DNA of 64,000 nucleotides from Chinchilla lanigera (GCF_000276665.1 NW_004955404.1:30325019-30389018), one strand, 5' to 3'; shown: positions 25,196 through 37,328, counted from the stretch's first letter. Made by a program: numbers and translations. The notes: generated from the sequence alone by a model not told the origin.

Positions 25196-25961
25196 GTCAA
25201 TGCTTAACATTTTCCTTTTTCTTGACCAATTTTGCACACTTGAATCTGGTAATCAGAATGACTGATCTGAAAACAATAATATGCAGTATAAGAACCATTG
25301 TTGAGAGATGGGAAAGAAGGAGAAATTTTGTATGTATGTATATATAGGATAGTTAACATAGTTGATCTACTGTCTTCTATTTCTTTGCTGAAAGAAACTG
25401 TCAGTGAGTCCTTGATTGATCAGTATTGCATGTCTCTATCTGTTTTTATGAGAAACCACTTTGAAGATATCAATATGTAATACAAGCAGCATTGTTAATT
25501 TCCTACCACTGTGTTTGTAACTCTGTATCGTCTGTACTGTTCTTTTGCTATTTTGTAAAAGGTTGTCTGTCTGTTAAAGTTTTCCTCCTTTTATTTTTAA
25601 AATAAAGAAAAAAAAAAGAACCGTTGTTGAAATCCTACCATCTTGTATGGTGAAGCTCTGTATCATTTCTAATGTTTTATTTTGTTTATTTATTTATTTT
25701 TATTATTTTTATTTTTTTACCTGTCACTGTCTTTGACTGTTTCATAAATCTTGTATTTTTATGTCTGGTGGACTGAGCAACTTCTTTGAAGATAACAGTA
25801 TGTAATGTAGCAACCATTGTAAATTCCTATCATTTTGTTCTGAGGTCATGTATCATTTTTGTTGTCTTTGCATTGTTTTGATTTTGTCTTCATTCTTATT
25901 TTGTCAGTTTTTTAATTTTAAAATAAAAATAAAGCAGAAATAATGCAAAAAAAAAAAAGAA
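25196..25961 (+). repeat. AT-rich poly(A) retroposon, copy B (host of nested copy C)
   Basis: Bounded by a long direct repeat: aagaatgtatagttgaa at 25179-25195 and aagaatgtataggtgaa at 25962-25978 (16/17 match). Ends in aataaaaataaag... and a run of A. TSD plus poly(A) and no LTR is the mark of LINE-type retroposition. Internal blocks match copy A (e.g. cctaccatcttgt, ggtgaagctctgtat, ctgagcaacttc). Interrupted by copy C at 25305-25616. Likely 5'-truncated. No coding sequence visible. Confidence 0.85.
25305..25616 (+). repeat. Same retroposon family, copy C, nested within copy B
   Basis: A ~312-bp segment from gagatgggaaagaag to an aataaagaaaaaaaaaa tail. Flanked by 14-bp agaaccattgttga (25291-25304) and agaaccgttgttga (25617-25630). 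Removing it restores a copy-A-like reading. Its 3' block (tgagaaaccactttgaagatatcaatatgtaata...aatttcctacca) matches the tandem units of the minus-strand element at 40753-41215. Confidence 0.87.
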
Positions 25962-26471
25962 AAGAATGTATAGGTGAAATTGTCCTAGTGGAAGGGAAAA
26001 AGCACAAAGAGAGTGACTAGACTAAGAGAAGAAAGCCCAAGATGAAACTCCAGAGTACTAACATGCAAAGGGTGGACAGAGTTTAGGAAAGAGTCTGAAG
26101 AACAGATGTACCACTGGGTTTCTGGGGGTGCTGTGGGCTCCTTCTAGAGAGGCTTTTCAGCTTCTTGGAGTCTTGAAAAAAGAATTGGACAAGACAAGCA
26201 AAAAAGGTAACAAGCTCTTACATTTATCAAAGGTAGGAAAAGAAGAATGCGTGCCCTGCAGAGCGAGAACAGGCCACTGAGAAGGAGACAGCGCAGTGGC
26301 CACGAGGTTAATAGCTGAGGTCTTTTGTGTTCCCCACTGCTCAGGCTAACATCAGATCTAAGCTGTCCTATCAAAAACCTGCTGGATCTTGTGCCAGAAG
26401 TGTTGAAGATGGCACTTTCTGGTTGATCCCAGGTGCAGGACTTGGAAATGGTTTTTCTGTGCATGTGTTCT

Positions 26472-26516
26472 GGATTTCTGTGACTGACAAGTCACACCCA
26501 CTTGCCTAGCCACCTG
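26472..26516. repeat. 45-bp block repeated at 27259-27302
   Basis: ggatttctgtgactgacaag... ~90% identical to ggatctctataactgacaag... at 27259-27302, including 'acttgcctagcca'. Flanks do not match. Same orientation; origin unknown. Confidence 0.7.
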
Positions 26517-26619
26517 GGAACACTTTAATCTCTTGCCTCTGGTGGATGTGGAAGGAAAGCCAACAGGAGAGAATGTATCAGTGTCAACTAAGATATCTTT
26601 GGCTGTAAGGAACTGAACA

Positions 26620-26760
26620 TTTTTTTTTGAGACAGTGTCTTGCTATGTAGTTCAGGCTAGACTTGAACTCATTATGTAGGCTGGCCTAGGACTCATGGAG
26701 GTCCTCCTGTCTCAGCCTCCTGAGTGCTGGGATCACAAGCATGCTGTACCACACCCAGCA
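26620..26760 (-). repeat. B1-type SINE with internal duplication, minus strand
   Basis: tttttttgagacagtgtcttgctatgtag ... cagcctcctgagtgctgggatcacaagc. It contains two successive 'atgtag.ctggc' segments, the short internal tandem duplication known from rodent B1. Short flanking similarity ctgaaca/ctgaact. Confidence 0.9.
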
Positions 26761-27302
26761 TGACCTGAACTTCTGACTATATGTGGTTTCAATATTAGTA
26801 GAACATACTGTCTCACATACAGGGAAGTCTATGGGAAGCACTTCCAAGGCTTGTCAATTTGTCATTTCCTCCATGTTAGCTTTCGTTGATTCTCTTGGCT
26901 TTCCTCCTGTCATCACAAAAAGCTGTTACAGAGTCAAACAGAGGCTGAGTTCAAAACTGAGTTCAAAAACAGGAACGGAGTATTAAGGGAACTAACCCAT
27001 GGGTGATACTGGCCAGAAATTGTCTATATGTAGCAAATTCTGAACTAATTACAGCTAAGGGGAATGAAGCTTCCTGGATTGGTTTGGAATAATGTGGTTC
27101 ATCCCCAATAGTGCGGGAGACTGCTTCATCTGAGCACACTGCTGCCCACACCTGAGCTCAACTGGCTTTATGTTAGCAAGAGATTAGGTGTTAAGCATGT
27201 ATGCATAGGGTCATCCCTATCATAGATGCAACCAACAGCATATTCATCACCTAGTGATGGATCTCTATAACTGACAAGTCGCACCACTTGCCTAGCCAGC
27301 TG

Positions 27303-28285
27303 TACATTTACAAGATTTAAGGAACAGATGTTCAAAGAGTCAGCTGTAGTTAGGAGATCATTCACATAAAAGAAAGATAAAACGTGATTACTAGATTTGA
27401 CAGTAGAGAGAATACTGATGGCAGTGTTGCGAGCAATTTTTGTGGACTTTGGGGAAGAAATTAGGGGCAAAAGATTAGGTTATGGTAAAGAAAAACATGG
27501 GGGATGAGGGAGTGGAGTAGGAATGGAAGGCAATTAAAGTCTTGGCTAAGAGAGACTTGGCCTGGGCCTCCACCTTATTCTAGCTGGGAACTTTATCCAT
27601 TCTGCTCCTTGACCAGGATGGCGCCAACTGTGACATTCTCTAAGGATTTTAGAATTTAAGAAATAATTCCCTTGACTGATAATGATATTTTATTTCTTAT
27701 TCTTGTGACTATTCTAGTACTTTTCTTTGACCCTTCCACAATTTCCTTCACGGGACCTGGCAATGGGAAGTCAGTGCCTATAGATATTTAAGTGTGAGCC
27801 AAGGCTTTTATTAAGTTTAAAATAATTCATCTCTTATCATAAAAATGATATTTGTTCACATAAAACACAAAAAGTGGAAACATGCAGAAGGAAAAGTAGG
27901 AATTCTATCCATCCTAATCCACTCAGAAAATTTGAGATAATATATTGGTGTATTTTCATTTAGCTTTTTCCCACTTCTGCCTATGTGTTTGTATGGTGAA
28001 AAGGTGTGTAGTCTGTTTTACAATCTGCCTTGTTCTTGATATTATATAATGACATTCTCCCACATTGCCTCCTTTGAATAGAATTCTTTGAATAAAATAT
28101 TTGATTATACAAACAGGCCATTTAACATTCTATAATTGCTAAACTTTACATTGTTTCAATTTGCCTGCCATAATGATGCTTGCTTATGACATATTTTCCA
28201 GAGATAGGTTTGTGGCAGTGGAATGAGTAGCCAGGGTATTAGATAATTTTAAGGTTTCTGGCAGGGCAGCACTTGGGCTAAATGT
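27303..28285. other. Intergenic, no feature recognised
   Basis: A 100-codon minus-strand ORF (27168-27470) has no supported function. The remainder is AT-rich unique sequence with T-rich and polyA-like patches and no recognised repeat. Confidence 0.4.
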
Positions 28286-28289
28286 AGCT

Positions 28290-28475
28290 GTTCTGAGTCA
28301 TGCTTGGACTCCAAGTCAGATTTGTCACTTTTTAGATGGATGATTTTGCGTAAGAAACTGACCCAAGTCTCAGTCTCCAAGTCTGTATAGCATCTATCAT
28401 GTATCTACCTCCTAGGATTCTGAATATATTAAATAATTCATGTGGAACTTTTAGCAGAGTATCTAAAGTAATACC
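28290..28475 (+). repeat. MIR SINE, plus strand, diverged
   Basis: 'cttggactccaagtcagatttgtcact', 'gtaagaaactgacccaagtctcagtctccaagtctgtatagcatc' and 'taccTcctaggattctgaatatattaaataattcatg' match the MIR pattern. Confidence 0.7.
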
Positions 28476-28599
28476 TATGAGCTATTTCTAAAAATGATGT
28501 ATCAACATATGTCTATGATCAAGTTCTATTTTATTTTTAATCTAGTATCTTATTTTAATCTAATATTTTAGTAAAAGGGTTTTTAATTTTTAAAAGTTG

Positions 28600-29082
28600 A
28601 ATTAATTTATCTTTAAATTGATTGAAGTGTATTTTATTTATAATATTTAACATGATGTTTTGAAATACATCTTGTGAAATGGCTAAATTGATCTAATTAA
28701 CATGTGTGCTACCATACACACTTATTTTGGGGCAAGAACACATAAAATCTATTCTCCAAGTGCTTTTCAAGTATACAAAGCAGTGGTATTGATATAGTCA
28801 TGATGTTTACAATAGGTCTCTTGAATTTATTCCACCAACTGCCTGAGATTTTATATCCTTTGAGCATCATCACTGTCTCTGGTGACCACAATATCTCTAC
28901 TTTTATTAGTTCAGTGCTTTTAGATTCCACACACGTGAGGTCATGTGGAATTTATCTTTCTGTACCTGACTTATTTTATTTATATAATGTCCTCCATGAT
29001 GTCTATGTTGTCACAAATGGCAAAGTTTTCTCTTTTTTTCTTTAGGCTAAGTAGTATTCCATGGAATATATACACACACTCT

Positions 29083-29085
<3 letters not shown>
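28600..29085 (-). repeat. L1 3' UTR fragment, minus strand
   Basis: 'ttgtcacaaatggcaaagttttctc' and 'ctaagtagtattccatggaatatatac' are the antisense of the L1 3' end; the upstream 'gattccacacacgtgaggtcatgtgg' fits too. Confidence 0.75.

Positions 29086-29128
<43 letters not shown>
29086..29128 (+). repeat. (CA)n microsatellite
   Basis: About 21 uninterrupted AC units directly after an L1 tail, ending in cacccc. Likely polymorphic. Confidence 0.97.
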
Positions 29129-29129
<1 letters not shown>

Positions 29130-29139
29130 CACAGTTTAA

Positions 29140-29970
29140 CATAAACATTAAAAAAATACAGTAGCCTATAGTATGTGACTGAAATGCGTGCAGGCAACTG
29201 TGATTGCTGTAACAAATAGAGGTCAGTAAATTGCCAGCCTTTAGGTTTTTTCCTCAGATCGTATATTTCAGGTTTGGAGATAATGTGTTGGCCACAGAGC
29301 TTTATCTAGAACACATTTATTTTGCCCTTCACTGGGTATCTCTGGCTAGTGTAAAATCTCTTGTACTTGATGAAAGCATTTGAATAGATGTGAGTGATAC
29401 TTAAACTATTTCTCAGAGGGCTTTATTCCACTCTAGTCTCTATTTTATATTAAGTCAGTGGAACTAAACAAGGATACAAATTAGCTTTGAATAGAAAGAA
29501 TGCTTAGCTCTGTGAAAAAATCACTGATCCCAAATGTAACCTTCAGGCCGTCTGCAATCTCTCAGAACAGAGTAAAGGCAAGCTTTATAATTTCCACTGA
29601 ATACCAAATGATAGCTAGTGAATTGATCTATGGCTCTGAGTGTGTTGGACTTATTTTGTTTTCTGCCTAGAAGCTCAGTTCCAGCTCATAAAAGTTTTCT
29701 TGAGCCCATGGATTTGCATTAGTGTGGCAGTCATGGACCCTAGAATTCTACTCTTGCATAGTAATGGGCTTGGGATTATTCTTTGTGGGGTAGAAAGTGG
29801 AACAGAGCTAAGTTCCCCTTGTTGGCATGTGTATATACCCAAAATAGCCCCTATTGAAATTTTCAGTTACCAAATAGAATCTTACATGCTATTTTTCAGC
29901 TGTAAGCTCATTTCCCCTTTAAGATAGAAAAAAATTTCAATAATTGAAATATTTATTTACTTATTACTTT
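29140..29970. other. Intergenic, no feature recognised
   Basis: Unique sequence. A 95-codon ORF (29640-29927) has no recognisable domain. Confidence 0.4.
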
Positions 29971-29975
29971 TAATT

Positions 29976-30055
29976 TTTTGCAGTACTGGAGATGGAACTT
30001 AGGGCTTCACACATGTTAGGCTATTGCTTTACTACTGAGCTACACCCTTAGCTCC
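29976..30055 (-). repeat. Old ID-type SINE, minus strand
   Basis: 'ttttttgcagtactggagatggaacttagggcttcacacatgttaggc...ctactgagctacacccttagctcc' is the antisense ID body, diverged. Confidence 0.8.
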
Positions 30056-30842
30056 CAAATAATTGTTTTTTATGTGATTTGTTCTTTAGAACTTTGGCTC
30101 ATCACAGACAAATTGTTAAATTTTTACAAAATTTGCAAACTAGTCTAGATCATGTTGGCTGCTTGAATTTTCCATAATGGGATTATTTTTACCATTGAAA
30201 TCAGCAAGCCATCCCTGGCTTCCCAACCTTGGCAAGTATTTATCAGTGGATCACTGCTTTTCAGACATGTTATGTATCATAAACATGTACTACTAAAAAA
30301 AAAAGACACTGAGAATTTTAACTGATCAGAGTAAAGCTCCATATACTATATTTGAGATAGAATAGAAGGTTAGGTATCAGACATCACTTATTCTACCAGC
30401 AGATGATTGTGAAATGCTATCATTACTCAAAAATAGTCATTTAAAAGATGACAGACAAATTGAACTGGGGAGAAAGAAAACCACAAATAGAAGGCACACA
30501 TTACAGTAAACGTAGACATACAGACAGTAGAGATAAGAAAATAGAAACCCAAAAAAGCACACTCTTGAAGAATGAAAGACAGAAAAATGGTGCTAAGCAA
30601 AAGTGACACAGAAATTGAATTTGAGAAGTACACAGAGGTTATAAAAAGGCACCAACATGAAGTAGTTTTGAAAGTGGTCAGTAGTGCCCACTTGGTGATG
30701 CAACGTCTTCCATCCAAGGTGACATTTGCTGGATGGAAAGGAGCACTAAAACCACCAGTAGCGGAAAAACAGCACATCTTGCCCTTGCCGTTTTGGAACA
30801 CATTTAGAAAAGAGTATTACGGGTTAGTAACTATGTCATTAC

Positions 30843-31058
30843 TTTTTTTTTTTTTTTCTACCTGGAGTACTGGAAATTGAACCTTAAGTCATTACACTGA
30901 ACTACGCTCCCAGCCATTTTATTTTATTATTTTATTTTAAAATTTGGGACAGGGTCTCACTAAGCTGGCAAGTTGTCCAGGCTGGGTTCAAACTTGGGAT
31001 TCTTCTGCCTCAGCCTTCCAAACGTTGGGATTATGGGCATGTACTACCATACCCTTCT
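30843..31058 (-). repeat. B1+ID dimeric SINE, minus strand
   Basis: T-tract, antisense ID body (tactggaaattgaaccttaag...gaactacgctcccagcc), A/T-rich linker, then antisense B1 (gggacagggtctcactaagctggcaagttgtccaggctgg...ttgggattatgggcatgtactaccatacc). The same B1-then-ID order as at 10705, 39001 and 47900, read on the other strand. Confidence 0.88.
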
Positions 31059-31059
31059 A

Positions 31060-33105
31060 ATTAATTGTTATTAATTGCTTCTGGACAACACATAAACTGG
31101 AACCATTGGAGACAAAAATAAGATGTCAGTACATCATAGTTGATTATATTTGACCACCCAGTTTCCAATCCCATAGGTTGAAAGAACTTGGTTTATAAAT
31201 AATACAAAGAAAAGATTAAAGTAAATACTCCTAAAGTCTATAATAATTACATATAGACAGATGTTTTCCCGTTATGAGGATGTTACAAAAGGAAAAGCAT
31301 GTGATTCATAACATTACTGACGAAACAAGAAAAGGAAAGTGATCACTTAGGTTCAAGTGACCCTCATAACAGAGTCCTGCTGCTCTCTTGTCCCTTGTCC
31401 TTTGCTCAGTCCTGGACAACTGTTATTGTAACGGTTAACACTGGAAATTTAGGTGTGGAAGATCTACCACTGCTAGTTATTTATCACGTCCTCTTCCTTA
31501 TACTGATTCCTGTGGTGTTTCTAATTTTTCTTCTTTGTGTTGCTTAGGTGGGTAAATTTGCCACAGCTGCCCTTTCCTGGAGAAGAATCCACAGTACTAT
31601 CTGGGAACTTGAGTAACTTCTAGAGAAGGACCCAGCTCTCCGTTGAATTTCATAGCTTTTCTTCCTCACATTTAGCATTCTTTTTCTTAGCTAACTTTCA
31701 AAACTCTTTCTTTTGGGGACTTGTGTAGCATTTCTCTAGAAAATACCAAATTTTTGAGTTTAATGACTTCTATGAATGGGTCATTGAATTATGCACCTTG
31801 CTTGTTCCTCCAATATCTTTGCATACCTTTCCCATGATTCAGTATCTGGGACCTGAAAGGTGATTTCATGTTCGGGTGCTCTGGCCATAACTTTGGATAC
31901 ATTAATTTTATTTTCTCTGAAATGGATAAGCTTATTGAAAAATTCAGTATGTGAAGCAAAGATGTCAAACATCCTTTCCCTGACAACTCTTTCTACACAT
32001 ACCTTTCTAGAAATCTTAAGGTCATCTTTCAATAAAGAAAGCTATGGTCAGATTGTTCTTATTTCTTTACCCTCAGCATCACAGTATCATACCATATTGG
32101 CGCTGTATAATATACTTTTTTGTGATGATTGAAATGTTCTGTACCCACACTGTCAAATATAATATCCATTTGTCAAATTTGGCTGTTGGATACTTGAAAT
32201 GTGGTATATGCAACTGAATACTAACATTTTCATTTAGTTTTAAATACACTGAAATGTGATTACCCACCGAGGAGGAGTGGCTACAATACTGGAAGGTGTT
32301 GCTTAGTACTAACCCAGTGGCTACAACATTTTTCTGTACAGTGATGCCCACACAATAGTTCAATTCAGCAAGATTTCCCAAACCCAATCACATGGATCCT
32401 CCTTTTATAAAGTCTCATTGCAATTTCCCACATTACAAGGAGCCCAATTCAAAATGAGCCAATCAGTCTATGGTGTAGTTGAATATTTCACCAGAATTTG
32501 GACTGTTCTGGGAAAACACCATGCCCCTGCAAATAAGTATTTTTGTAGGCTGTCCAGTCTAATAATAGGAGAATAAAATAATAAAGTTCAATGTAATGCC
32601 ATGAATGTTGTAAATATAATTAATATTAACACTACCAATATTGCTATTCTGCTCAATCCCTATTTTTATTGTAACCAGAAGAATGGCCAGAACATTCCCT
32701 GTAAGTAACTGAATATGATCAGAAGAGATATGATACAGCCACTAAAGGTGCCAAATTCTCCCTCCACTTGGGTGGGCTGAGAGCTCACATACTGGTTATT
32801 GTTTTGAGGCTGCTCCCTTTTCTGCCAATACAATTTTACTCTTTCTGGTACACATGTCATCATATAGTCACAAGGGAAGGTTTTACCATTCTCCATAAAG
32901 AAATAGCCTCAGGTGGCCATACTTGGCCTCTATGACTTCCATCTTTAGTTGTAGTCCATTGTCTAAGAGATGGATCTCCGGGGCAGTCAACTCCTAGGCT
33001 GCTCAGAGGACTGTACCATATGACCAGAAAGATGAGCTGTGTTAAGCCAATTCTCTTTCTTAGTAATATCATCTGCGAATTATCAAGGAAATCAACCATG
33101 GGAAC
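31060..33105. other. Intergenic, no feature recognised
   Basis: About 2 kb without a recognised repeat. Small ORFs on both strands (31781-32032 -, 32079-32387 -) show no family resemblance. Confidence 0.4.
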
Positions 33106-33120
33106 TAAAGCTGAAAGATT

Positions 33121-33263
33121 TTTTTGAGACATGGTCTTGATATGTAGGACAGGCTGGCCTTGATCTTGCTCATGTAGCCCAGGCTGTCCTCAAACTCATG
33201 GTAATCCTCCTGCCTTAGCCTCCTGAGTGCTGGGAGTATAGGTGTGTGTCACAACACACAGTT
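33121..33263 (-). repeat. B1-type SINE with perfect 15-bp TSD, minus strand
   Basis: tttttgagacatggtcttgatatgtag...cctgagtgctgggagtataggtgtgtgtcacaac. Bounded by taaagctgaaagatt at 33106-33120 and 33264-33278. It carries the internal duplication (atgtaggacaggctgg / catgtagcccaggctg). Confidence 0.94.
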
Positions 33264-33469
33264 TAAAGCTGAAAGATTGCTTAGAGAAAAGCCACGGAGT
33301 AGTGTTATATCATCAGGGTGTCAACAAACTAAGTCATAAGTAGCAGAAATGATGAGGATGATGAAAAAGCAGAAACTGTGAGTAAGCAGAAGACACAAGG
33401 CAGAGAATGGACAGAGAGATCAGCATCTGAATCAATCTGTAGCTGATGGAGAATAGTAGACACATGAAA

Positions 33470-35826
33470 CATAGTAGTCAGCTTTCCTGTTGCCAAGACA
33501 GAATACCTGTCACTCTCAATTTAAAGGAGGAGACATTTATTTGGTTGACAGTTTTAGTAGGTTCAGTTCATGGTCAGCAGGCTCAAAGGCACAAATGACA
33601 GTGTGGAAGGGCATGGTGGAAAAAAGCTGCTCATGTCATGGCCGCCAGACACCTCTAAATACAAGACACTGGTAGGACATTTTAGATCTAACATCATAAC
33701 ATTCCACTCCTGGCCCTGTTGAGGTTTGGGTCTAGATGTCCTCTTAAAGCCTCATGCAGTCACAAGTGGGACTTTTTCAGAAGTGGCTGGATCTAGAGTG
33801 TGTGATGTTGGGATTAAGGGTATGTGATTCCTAAATCAGTCCACTGCTTGATTTGGCACAACCCTAATCCAGGCAGCTTAGATACAATGTAAAAGGGGCA
33901 GAAAGATGCTATTAAGGTCCCTTGTTGCTTTGCTGCTTTCTGTCTGCTGTGAACTGTTGTCTTTTGCCTAGCCACTCTGCCTTGGAGCCAGCTGATTATG
34001 GACTGAAACTTCTACAAATTGTTAGCTAAATAAACCTTTCCTTCCTTAACTTTGGGCATTAGGTATTTTGTCTCAGCAATGAGAACAGTAACTAAGACAG
34101 GCTCCCAATATGCTCCTGTCCATCTTATGTAAAATGTGTGTAACCCATCTCTGAGTCACTAAAGTCTAGCACTGCCGAAAAGTACAAACCAAAAGTCTCC
34201 ACTGAAACTCAAGGCAAACCCTTAGCTGTGAGACCCTGTAAAAATCAAAAAGAAAGTTAAATACTTCCAATATAGAAAGGCACAGACGAAACATTCATGT
34301 TCCAAAAGAGAGCCATAGGAAAGTAGAAAGGAACTGGACCAAAGCAAGACTAAGACCAAGTAAAGCAAACATTAAGTCTTGTAGCTGCATGTCCAGCATC
34401 TAGGGCAGATTGAGGAGACATGTGAGCTCAAAAGGGTATGGGCAGACACACTCCTATGGCTTTGATGGTTACAGCCCACGTGAGCTGTCTCTTGGGTTGG
34501 CTCTGCTCACTTCCTGCAGTTTTCCTTAGTAGACATTCCATGTTTCTGGCATCTCCTAATTCTAGGAGCTCTACTACAATTTGACTTCACTGTCACAGCC
34601 TCACTGACAGCCATCTCAAGGGCTCCTTGCCTGGCCTCCTAGGTCTTCCTTTGATATTTGGATGTAAGTTTCTATGACCAGATGACTTTTGTATTCTACA
34701 TGATTATAAAACTAGCACTACATGGATGATGTCTGCCACCAGCTCAAGCAGTGTCCTTTGGACCGTGGCTGCAGTGGTCTCTTTTAGTGCCTGGATGGCA
34801 GAGCATGACTGGAACCAATTCTCTAGGTGGTCTTTCTTGAACAAGAAGCCCATGGGCACTTTTTTCAAATGAAAGCTTTGCACTTTTGCACTTTTGAGCC
34901 TGTGGTGGGTGAAGTCTTCTTGATTTTTGAGATGTCTTCAAGCTGTCATTACTACTGTCCTGATGCAAAATACATGACTTCCTTCCTTTTAATGCTAACC
35001 TTTCAGCAACCAAGTTCCTCTTGGCCACCAGCAACATTTTTCAAATTAACCCACACTGCATTTTGGTCTTGATTCTTATCTACATCTGGCTGAAAGCAGC
35101 CAACAATGCCTATGCCACCACCTGAAAGCTGGGCTGCCTTGAAATTTCCTTTGACAGATTAATTAGTGTGAAATCTTTAAATTCAGCCTCATACAAAGTC
35201 TGAGGACATGGGCAAAGTGTAGGCAAAGTCTTTGTCATAATGAAACATGCATAGCCTCTATTTCAATTTTCAGTTCAGTCCTCAATCTCATCTGAAATCC
35301 CATGAGACTAGTCATTAGTTTTTGCTTTTCTATCAGTATTCTGGTCACCTGAGCTCTCACTAGAATCTTTCATCAATCTCTGCGTACAGCACTCGAAGGC
35401 TTCTATATCTAGCATCTCCAAACCATCCAAAACCCCTTTTACAAACCAGTTCCAAAGGTAAAGCATGAAGTCAGGTACAATCACAGCAATGACCCCGCTC
35501 CTAGTGGTAATTTCCTGTTTTAGTCAGCTTTCTTTTCACTGGGACAATGACATATCTAGCACTTATAAATTAAAGGAGAGGTTTATTTTAGCTAAAAATT
35601 TTAGTGGGTTTAGTCCATGGTTAGTAGGCTCAAATGCACAAACATCATGACAGAGGGTGTGGTGGAGGAAAGCTCTTCATATTGTAGTGGTCAGGAAGAA
35701 CAGAGGGAAAGAAATGGGGATAGGAATACACCCTTCTAGGTCAGGCCCAGTGATTTGAACCCTCAGACAAGGACCCACAGCTCAATACAATACTTTTAGG
35801 AGACATTATACATCTAAACCATAGCG
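33470..35826 (-). mobile_element. Near-complete MaLR-type endogenous retroelement (LTR-internal-LTR), minus strand
   Basis: Left LTR (33470-33716; agtcagctttcctgttgcc...) and right LTR (35513-35826; tagtcagctttcttttcac...catctaaaccatag) lie in the same minus orientation around a MaLR-type internal region at 34100-35512. The internal part follows the non-coding pattern of MST/THE-like internals ('ccaatatgctcctgtcc', 'cactgaaactcaaggcaaaccc', 'aatcccatgagactagt'). Possible 5-bp TSD tgaaa (33465-33469) / tgaag (35827-35831). No functional gene remains; MaLR elements lack intact genes. A younger solo LTR at 33717-34099 is inserted at the LTR/internal junction. Confidence 0.78.
33717..34099 (+). 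repeat. Solo LTR nested in the MaLR provirus, plus strand
   Basis: TGTTGAGGTTTGGG start, aactaagaca end, flanks ggccc/ggctc (4/5). Shares its 3' half nearly base for base with the LTR at 14066-14442 ('gctaaataaacctttccttccttaactttgggcattaggtattttgtctcagcaatgag'). Confidence 0.85.
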
Positions 35827-35999
35827 TGAAGTGAATAGTCAAACCACACTGATATAATGCTCTAGAATGAGTAGCTAAACACCTGCTGCTGAGTTGCGAG
35901 TTTTTGAAATGGGCATTTGAATGTTTCTGGCCTCTATGAATCTAACTTTAACTTTTCTTTCCTGTGTGAGGCAGGGCTGTTGACTTTTCTTGGGTTCCC

Positions 36000-36560
36000 T
36001 AGAATAGATCTGGGTTAGAATTTTCCAGAAAAACACAATCAATATTACATATGTGACTGTATAATCATATTTTAAAAATGTTTTTATAGTGTAATTATTT
36101 ATTATATGCTAATATATATTATCTCTCTCTCTTTTTCTATCTATCTATCTATCTTTATCTATCATCTATCTATCTAAGGATTTGGCCCATTTGAATTGTG
36201 TGGAGTAGAAAGTCTGATATTTGCAAGGTGTTAAAGTTTGAAATTCAGGTAAGAGTTGATGCTGCAGTCTGGAATCCAAGTTCCACAGGCTTCAGGCTCA
36301 AAACTCTAGAACTCCAGTAGGTTTTCCATGTCACTCTCCTGAGAACTCTTCCTTTGTGTAATCTCAGTCTTTTAAGACCTTCAGCTCATTGGATGAGGCC
36401 CATCCGCATTAAGGAAGATGATCTACATAGTCAGCCTACTGACGTAAATGTTAAACACATCTGAAAATACCCTCATAGCAACATTTACACTGGTATTTGG
36501 CCAGTCAACCAGGCACCATAATCTTGTCGAGTTCATTCATAAAAAATTAAACATTACATG
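36000..36560 (-). repeat. LTR-like repeat, minus strand, with simple-repeat insert
   Basis: 'ccagaaaaacacaatcaatatta...', '(atct)n', 'atttggcccatttgaattgtgtgg', 'accttcagctcattggatgaggcccatccgcattaagg', 'ggccagtcaaccaggcacca' follow a widespread mammalian LTR-type repeat. The opposite-strand relative is at 62785-63266. Confidence 0.65.
36120..36176 (+). repeat. (ATCT)n tetranucleotide repeat
   Basis: Imperfect tetranucleotide run atctatctatctatctttatctatcatctatctatcta, preceded by a short (CT)n. Confidence 0.9.
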
Positions 36561-37274
36561 ATCTTCCCCCAAGTCTCCTATTATTTGAGACAACTTTATT
36601 CTCTCTACTTTGCTCAAATTTACTTAGGTAGTAAATGAAAAAGAAGGATTTGAGCTCAGCAATTTGACTGAAAATTGTATTTGTAACATTAAGAGTTTAC
36701 AACATTTTGTCTTATTACTTTCTAATTCATTTCTTTATTCAGGAATACATACTAGGACCTCCTAAAATGGCAGGCATGACATTGTGTTCTGGGAAGATAG
36801 TAAATAATGAAAAACATGAAAAATACATAGAATAAAAAATGAATACAAAAGAAAAGCAGCATATTTATTAAATGGAATTAAATGTGACTAACGAATAACA
36901 TATTTCACATAAGTATATGTAGAATAAGCTACATTATATATGTCCTAAATATAACTAAAACATAGAGTAAGTATAATATAAAATAATTAAAATAGAGTAT
37001 GATGACAGAGGAAGTGGAAGGCACAAAGAGAACCACTGCTGTGGTTGGCAGTGGGCTTAGGGGAGGTTTCCAGGAGGTGGCGCTGGACATTGAGATGGGG
37101 ATGGAGCCACACTAACCAAGCAGGAGGAGAGGGTGCAGTGGTGCCAGGTGAAGGGATTTGATGGCAAGGGGCTAGCAGGTGCCGAGGCACAGAGCCTGCG
37201 AGAACGGGGCACATCTGCTTTAGTGATGTAGCTGGAAGTCTTAGTTGATGTTCCTTGAAGATAATGAACTTGTA
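36561..37274. other. Intergenic, no feature recognised
   Basis: AT-rich sequence to ~36980, then a GC-richer stretch (37010-37220) rich in AGG/GGG runs. No repeat or gene assigned. Confidence 0.4.
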
Positions 37275-37328
37275 TTCCCCCTTCTATCCCTCCTTTCCTT
37301 CCTCCTTTTCTTCTTTCTTTCCATCCTT
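37275..37328 (+). repeat. Polypyrimidine (CT-rich) tract
   Basis: ccccccttctatccctcctttccttcctcc... pyrimidine-dominated run of ~54 bases. The antisense ORFs over it are low-complexity artefacts. Confidence 0.85.

Noticed and set aside
27168..27470. 100-aa ORF with a YVND string resembling a reverse-transcriptase motif
   Set aside because: The surrounding residues do not fit retroviral or LINE RT; the acidic pair is incomplete and no neighbouring pol blocks are seen.
29086..29128. Possible CRISPR or structured repeat array from periodic CA, ATCT and TG tracts
   Set aside because: Plain microsatellites in a vertebrate genome; no spacers.
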